Part shown: piece by piece, positions 60,533-64,000 of the stretch
Layout: every line of letters begins with the position of its first letter
Position numbering within the stretch: position 1 is the first letter of the stretch
NCBI GenBank assembly: GCA_020186115.1
Contig: WSYJ01000030.1
Coordinates: forward strand, 186,001-250,000
DNA length: 64,000 bases
Direction of reading: 5' to 3'
Source of the DNA: Histomonas meleagridis
Lineage: Eukaryota; Parabasalia; Tritrichomonadida; Dientamoebidae
The notes under the pieces: generated by a model
What the model was told of the DNA's origin: nothing
Databases searched by the model: none
Seen by the model: only the letters and a program-made list of their open reading frames with translations
Translations under genes and position numbers: made by a program

Positions 60533-61783
60533 TCATAAGTGCTGTATTAAATATTTTGCGTAATTTCCAAATCTATTTTTGAAATAATAAATTGTTAAAA
60601 TAAGCTTTTTATAAAATATAAAAATATTTTTTGCATTGATATTGATTCCGTTTTGTTCCAAAACATATTTAATAAGTTCAATATTACCTGATTCTGTACT
60701 AAAAATTAATATATTTTGTGGAATTTTTATATTTCGAAGAAAATGCTTAGTAAGATATAAGTTTCCAATCTTTGCTGTTTCATTAATAATATTGTTATTA
60801 ATTGCCATTCCTTCTTCTAATAAAAATGCGAAAATTTCATAAGCAAAAAACTTCATACATTTTTCCCCTAAGAATTTTAAAGTATTAATTTCTTCAATTT
60901 TATTTTCATAAATATAATGAAAAATTTGGTTTTTATGGAATTTAATTGCTGTTTCATATGCGCCAACAAATGATGAATGATTTTGTTCACATAAATGAAT
61001 AATTTCTACATTTCCACCTGCAATTGCATATTTACCTGTATTTTCTACTTTTGCGCCATTCATAAGTAAATATTTAAAACATTTGATTGAAGAAAAAAAT
61101 GCTGCATAATCAATTAATGAAACATTTCCTGTATTAATAAATGAACATCTTTCATAAAGTGATGGTTTAATTCTTTGATTAAAATTAAAATTATTTTGTG
61201 ATGATATTTCTTGAAATTTTTCGATTTCATCATTTCGAATTATTTTCGCAATATCATTTGGATTATGTCCTTCTTTAATTAATTGTTTGTGAACTTCAAA
61301 ATTATTCCTTGAGAGTTCTTCATAATTCTTAAGAAAAGTATAACATAAGTGATCTTTTTTTATTCTTGTTTTGTTTTCTTTTTCTGTTTTATAGTGTGCA
61401 AAAAATTTTGACTGAATATTTTTAGTGATATTTTTATGTAACAGATTCTTTTCAATCATTTCCTCAATAAGATAATAAGCCTCTTGTGATTTAATTTCAG
61501 AAATATAGGTTTGAAAAAAATCAATGATGTAATTAATATTTTTGTTCTTTTCTTCTTCAGCTTGAATTGCTTGTAAATAATTTATATAAATAGAACTTTC
61601 TTTATTTTGTGAAATAAATGCAAAGTAAACTAAATTACATATAATAAAATTAAATGAATACGAAAAATTGGAATCAAATAATTTCATAGTTTGATGAACT
61701 GACCATACAATATTTTCCTTAGTTAAATTAAATATTAATTGTTCAATTGAGACAAGTATCTTCAAATTATTTTCATCATCCAT
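60533..61783 (-). CDS. DUF3447/ankyrin protein, locus 6 (5' open frame)
   Basis: 416 residues from ATG 61783 (MDDENNLKILVSIEQLIFNL); a longer reading starts at TTG. The N-terminal half shares TMKLFDSNFSYSFNFIICNL with locus 4 and with the 52-kb pseudogene, so these form a subgroup. The conserved block and ankyrin helices run to KYVLEQNGININAKN, then the frame reads a spacer and one core start before stopping. The tail continues to 59150. Confidence 0.75.
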   Translation of the reverse strand: MDDENNLKILVSIEQLIFNLTKENIVWSVHQTMKLFDSNFSYSFNFIICNLVYFAFISQNKESSIYINYLQAIQAEEEKNKNINYIIDFFQTYISEIKSQEAYYLIEEMIEKNLLHKNITKNIQSKFFAHYKTEKENKTRIKKDHLCYTFLKNYEELSRNNFEVHKQLIKEGHNPNDIAKIIRNDEIEKFQEISSQNNFNFNQRIKPSLYERCSFINTGNVSLIDYAAFFSSIKCFKYLLMNGAKVENTGKYAIAGGNVEIIHLCEQNHSSFVGAYETAIKFHKNQIFHYIYENKIEEINTLKFLGEKCMKFFAYEIFAFLLEEGMAINNNIINETAKIGNLYLTKHFLRNIKIPQNILIFSTESGNIELIKYVLEQNGININAKNIFIFYKKLILTIYYFKNRFGNYAKYLIQHL

Positions 61784-62135
61784 AATATGATTGACACTTT
61801 TATATGAACGCAAAAAGTTCTAATTGAGATAAAATTAGCAAATGCCCACAAGAAAAATGGGGCACTCCATACCAAACTCGCCTTAAAATTAAAAATGGTT
61901 GCATGATTTTTTTTAGAAATATCATTTTTCTAAAGGGCCGTTGCAATTCAGAATATGCCATCCTTTACATCCAAGTTCTGTTTATGGGGTTCTTCGCCAA
62001 AAATAAGCGTCGTTGAAAATTTGAAAGTACTCATTCAAAATATTGTTTGATTTACTTGTGCGACAGAAAAAAACAATAAACACTTTGTAAAAATAATGAA
62101 CATTTAACCAAAAAAAAGACTTTTATGAAGTGAAA

Positions 62136-62450
62136 TTACCATGTTGGTTCAGCATGCTTCTTCTTCTTGTCAACCATCCATTCGAACTTCCTAAGACGAC
62201 CAAGACAATACATTGAAGATTTCTTGCATTGTTGGCATGTGAAACGAAGGCTGATCTTCTTTGATGTCTTCTTGCTACGACGGAGGAATGGTTTAACACG
62301 ACCTACAAAACCCTCTTGCTTACGATCATATCTACGACGACCTAAAGCAACTTTACGTTCTTCACCTCGGCTAGCTTGGGTTACCTTAACAGTGGTGTGC
62401 TTCTTGCAAAACTTGCAGAAGAATTTCTTAGTCTTTGGGTAATGCACCAT
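62136..62450 (-). CDS. 60S ribosomal protein eL42 (L36A/L44)
   Basis: 104 residues from ATG 62450 (MVHYPKTKKFFCKFCKKHTT); the in-frame extension to 62516 runs through the promoter motif and is not coding. The zinc-binding pairs CKFC (N-terminal) and CQQC are present, as is the diagnostic GRRRYDRKQEGFVGRVKP. It is a large-subunit protein near the E site. The C-terminus is a few residues shorter and different from the usual end. Initiation lies 10 bp after TTTGGCCGTTC. Confidence 0.96.
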   Translation of the reverse strand: MVHYPKTKKFFCKFCKKHTTVKVTQASRGEERKVALGRRRYDRKQEGFVGRVKPFLRRSKKTSKKISLRFTCQQCKKSSMYCLGRLRKFEWMVDKKKKHAEPTW

Positions 62451-62460
62451 CTGCGGAAAG

Positions 62461-62471
62461 GAACGGCCAAA
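62461..62471 (-). promoter_or_regulatory. ribosomal-protein promoter motif TTTGGCCGTTC
   Basis: On the minus strand, 10 bp before the eL42 ATG. Preceded by further CGGTT-type sites (GCGGTTGTTTACGGTTTGGCC), so both recurrent motifs overlap here. Confidence 0.55.
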
Positions 62472-63328
62472 CCGTAAACAACCGCTTCCAAGGTAAAGGC
62501 CGTTTAATTTTACCAAAATGCAATTGCACTAAATAAAAGTGTAGACATCTTTTTAACATTTCTTTCTGTTTATATCATCTTTTAGAAAAAACAATCAAGT
62601 CTTGAAATAGGAGTTTACATGTGTAAAATGAAAACATTAAAATTTGCAGTTGATGTCAAAACATTTCCAAAACACTCATTGAACAAATGGGCCAAACTCC
62701 AAGTAATTATCATAAATGAACTTTTACAACTATTAAATAATGAAATAAATCAACAAATTTGCACACCTTCTGTTGGAAATTCAAGTTGATTCATTTGTAT
62801 TCATATCGATTTGAATTTATTATTTTAGCTGGAGATTAGATTTTTAATAATTGCGCTATTTTTTACTAAATCATGATATCAGAAATATTAAAAAACATAG
62901 TTTTACACTAACCATATCCAATTAAACTTTAAAGCAACACCTGTACACAAAGAGAAAATCATTTTATTCAAGAAATTACACTTTTATGAAATTTAGTTGA
63001 TGATTTAAAAAAAATATAAACACAATAAAAAAGGTATTTTTAAGAGCAATCCAACAAAATCATTAATGCTTTCTTTAAAATCTCTCTTTCCTATGAAAAA
63101 TTGGAATTTTTTTCATGGGAAGAATGTTCTTCCAAAAATAATAAAAAATTAAAACAACTTACTATTTTTTATTCTCGATGAAAAAAATTGTATCATCAAT
63201 TATGAGATTTTAGTTGTCCTAATTTGGGGTTTCTAAATCTTGTTTTTATTCAGAAAAATGTTTATTTCCGTTCGTTAATTTTTTTAACTTTTTGTTTGCA
63301 ATAATTTTAAACGGAAGTTAAACAGAAA
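62472..63328. other. intergenic region, eL42 to terminal Myb gene
   Basis: About 850 bp between divergent genes. Close to eL42 are CGGTT-type motifs and GGCCGTTT; close to the Myb ATG is AAACGGAAGTTAAAC. The middle is AT-rich with no gene recognised. Confidence 0.4.
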
Positions 63329-64000
63329 ATGTGCGAAGTGCCCCCTGCGAACAACCCAATAGCACCCACTCGGAACCGTAGTCGTGGAGGATCTACAAGC
63401 AAAAACCAAAAGTGGTCACCAGAAGAGGATGCTTTGCTGCGTGAAATTGTTTCTTCTCAACAAAGCATAAATTGGAAATCTGCAGAAGCACGCTTTCCAG
63501 GGAAAACTTCTCAACAAATCTTCGAAAGGTGGACCAAGGTTCTTGATCCAAAACTAACAAAAGGTTCTTGGACCAGACAAGAAGATGAAATAATCATCAA
63601 TTTCGTAGCTGCTAATGGGTGTAAAACATGGACTAAGCTTGCTTCATTGCTTCCAGGACGAATTGGAAAGCAATGTCGTGAGAGATGGTTTAACCATCTT
63701 GATCCGAACATAAGCAGAAGCCCATGGACACCAGAGGAAGACAGGATTTTGTATAAACTTCACAAAGAATATGGAAACCATTGGTCTAAGATATCACAGC
63801 ACATGCCTACAAGGACAGATAACATGATAAAGAACAGATGGTATTCTGTTCTCTCAAAGAAGTCTCCTCCTCCCTCAGAGGAACAGACGCCCATTAGTAC
63901 CAATGAAAACACAAATGAAGTGGCCAAAGAAGAATATGTTCTTCCAAAACCAATTGAAGAACCAGTCACAGAACAAAAGCCAAGCTGGATGCAAACCACC
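63329..64000 (+). CDS. three-repeat (R1R2R3) Myb protein, 3' end outside window
   Basis: The ATG at 63329 opens a frame that stays open to the window edge (224 codons seen). Three consecutive Myb repeats: WSPEEDALLREIVSSQQ...W(K)SAEARF, SWTRQEDEIIINFVAANGCK...KQCRERWFNHLDP, and PWTPEEDRILYKLHKEYGNH...NMIKNRW. The Trp spacing and recognition helices KQCRERW and NMIKNRW are like animal c-Myb. Beyond ~residue 180 the sequence is Ser/Pro/Glu-rich. Three-repeat Mybs are less common than one- or two-repeat forms in trichomonads. Function probably transcriptional regulation; target unknown. Confidence 0.9.
   Translation, partial: MCEVPPANNPIAPTRNRSRGGSTSKNQKWSPEEDALLREIVSSQQSINWKSAEARFPGKTSQQIFERWTKVLDPKLTKGSWTRQEDEIIINFVAANGCKTWTKLASLLPGRIGKQCRERWFNHLDPNISRSPWTPEEDRILYKLHKEYGNHWSKISQHMPTRTDNMIKNRWYSVLSKKSPPPSEEQTPISTNENTNEVAKEEYVLPKPIEEPVTEQKPSWMQTT

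Noticed and set aside
62451-62516. 22-codon N-terminal extension of eL42
   Set aside because: It reads through the shared ribosomal promoter motif, and MVHYPKT is the normal family start.
1-64000. Transposons such as Maverick or mariner elements
   Set aside because: I looked for transposase, integrase or polymerase signatures and terminal inverted repeats and found none.

Overview
The window looks like nuclear DNA of a trichomonad (Parabasalia), most likely Tritrichomonas-like; genus is inference. Reasons: AT-rich, compact, almost intron-free genes on both strands; a large family of DUF3447/ankyrin proteins; several Myb-repeat regulators; many stop codons written as TAAA, the parabasalid poly(A) signal overlapping the stop; an Inr-like TCATTT just upstream of HSP70; and one intron with the parabasalid signals GTATGT...CTAACCCACAG. 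Standard genetic code, no mobile element, no CRISPR.

Layout. 1-97 holds the 3' part of a tRNA gene. 1-13.8 kb: USP7-like deubiquitinase, Golgi glycosyltransferase-like protein, ankyrin locus 1, ERGIC-53-like lectin, R2R3 Myb, and a divergent inositol-phosphate kinase / SHIPPO-repeat pair. 14-20.7 kb: ankyrin locus 2, eS19, TVP23, gene relics, ankyrin locus 3. 20.8-34.5 kb: giant BEACH protein, DHHC palmitoyltransferase, VPS9 Rab5-GEF-like protein, cytosolic HSP70. 34.6-45.7 kb: an intact ankyrin protein, ankyrin locus 4, an intron-containing gene, RhoGAP, ankyrin locus 5. 46-57 kb: two Ser/Thr kinases, TFIIA-gamma, TFIIF-alpha, a rearranged ankyrin pseudogene, an RRP12-like relic, uS4 and MCM2. 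57.6-64 kb: R2R3 Myb, ankyrin locus 6, eL42, and a three-repeat Myb running off the end.

Functional themes are ordinary housekeeping: secretory trafficking (lectin, TVP23, DHHC, VPS9, BEACH, RhoGAP), transcription (TFIIA, TFIIF, three Mybs), translation (eS19, uS4, eL42), replication (MCM2) and proteostasis (HSP70, USP7). The three ribosomal protein genes share TTTGGCC[T/G]TTC immediately before the ATG, and many other genes carry AACCG/CGGTT near the start codon.

The most unusual signal is in six ankyrin loci. Each begins with an ORF of about 350-420 codons (unique N-terminus plus DUF3447/ankyrin region) and is followed by 0.6-2.4 kb of split ankyrin repeats. Intact 30-codon ankyrin cores alternate with AT-rich spacers of very constant length, so that core starts recur every 170 or 153 bp. 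The 170-bp units shift frame and carry stops in the spacer, yet every core I translated is open. Five loci end in a distinctive last core with its own stop; the sixth ends in a shortened one. The spacers lack usable GT-AG signals and do not resemble the one real intron seen here. They may be non-canonical introns, bypassed segments, silent cassettes, or relics of very regular amplification; RNA data would decide.
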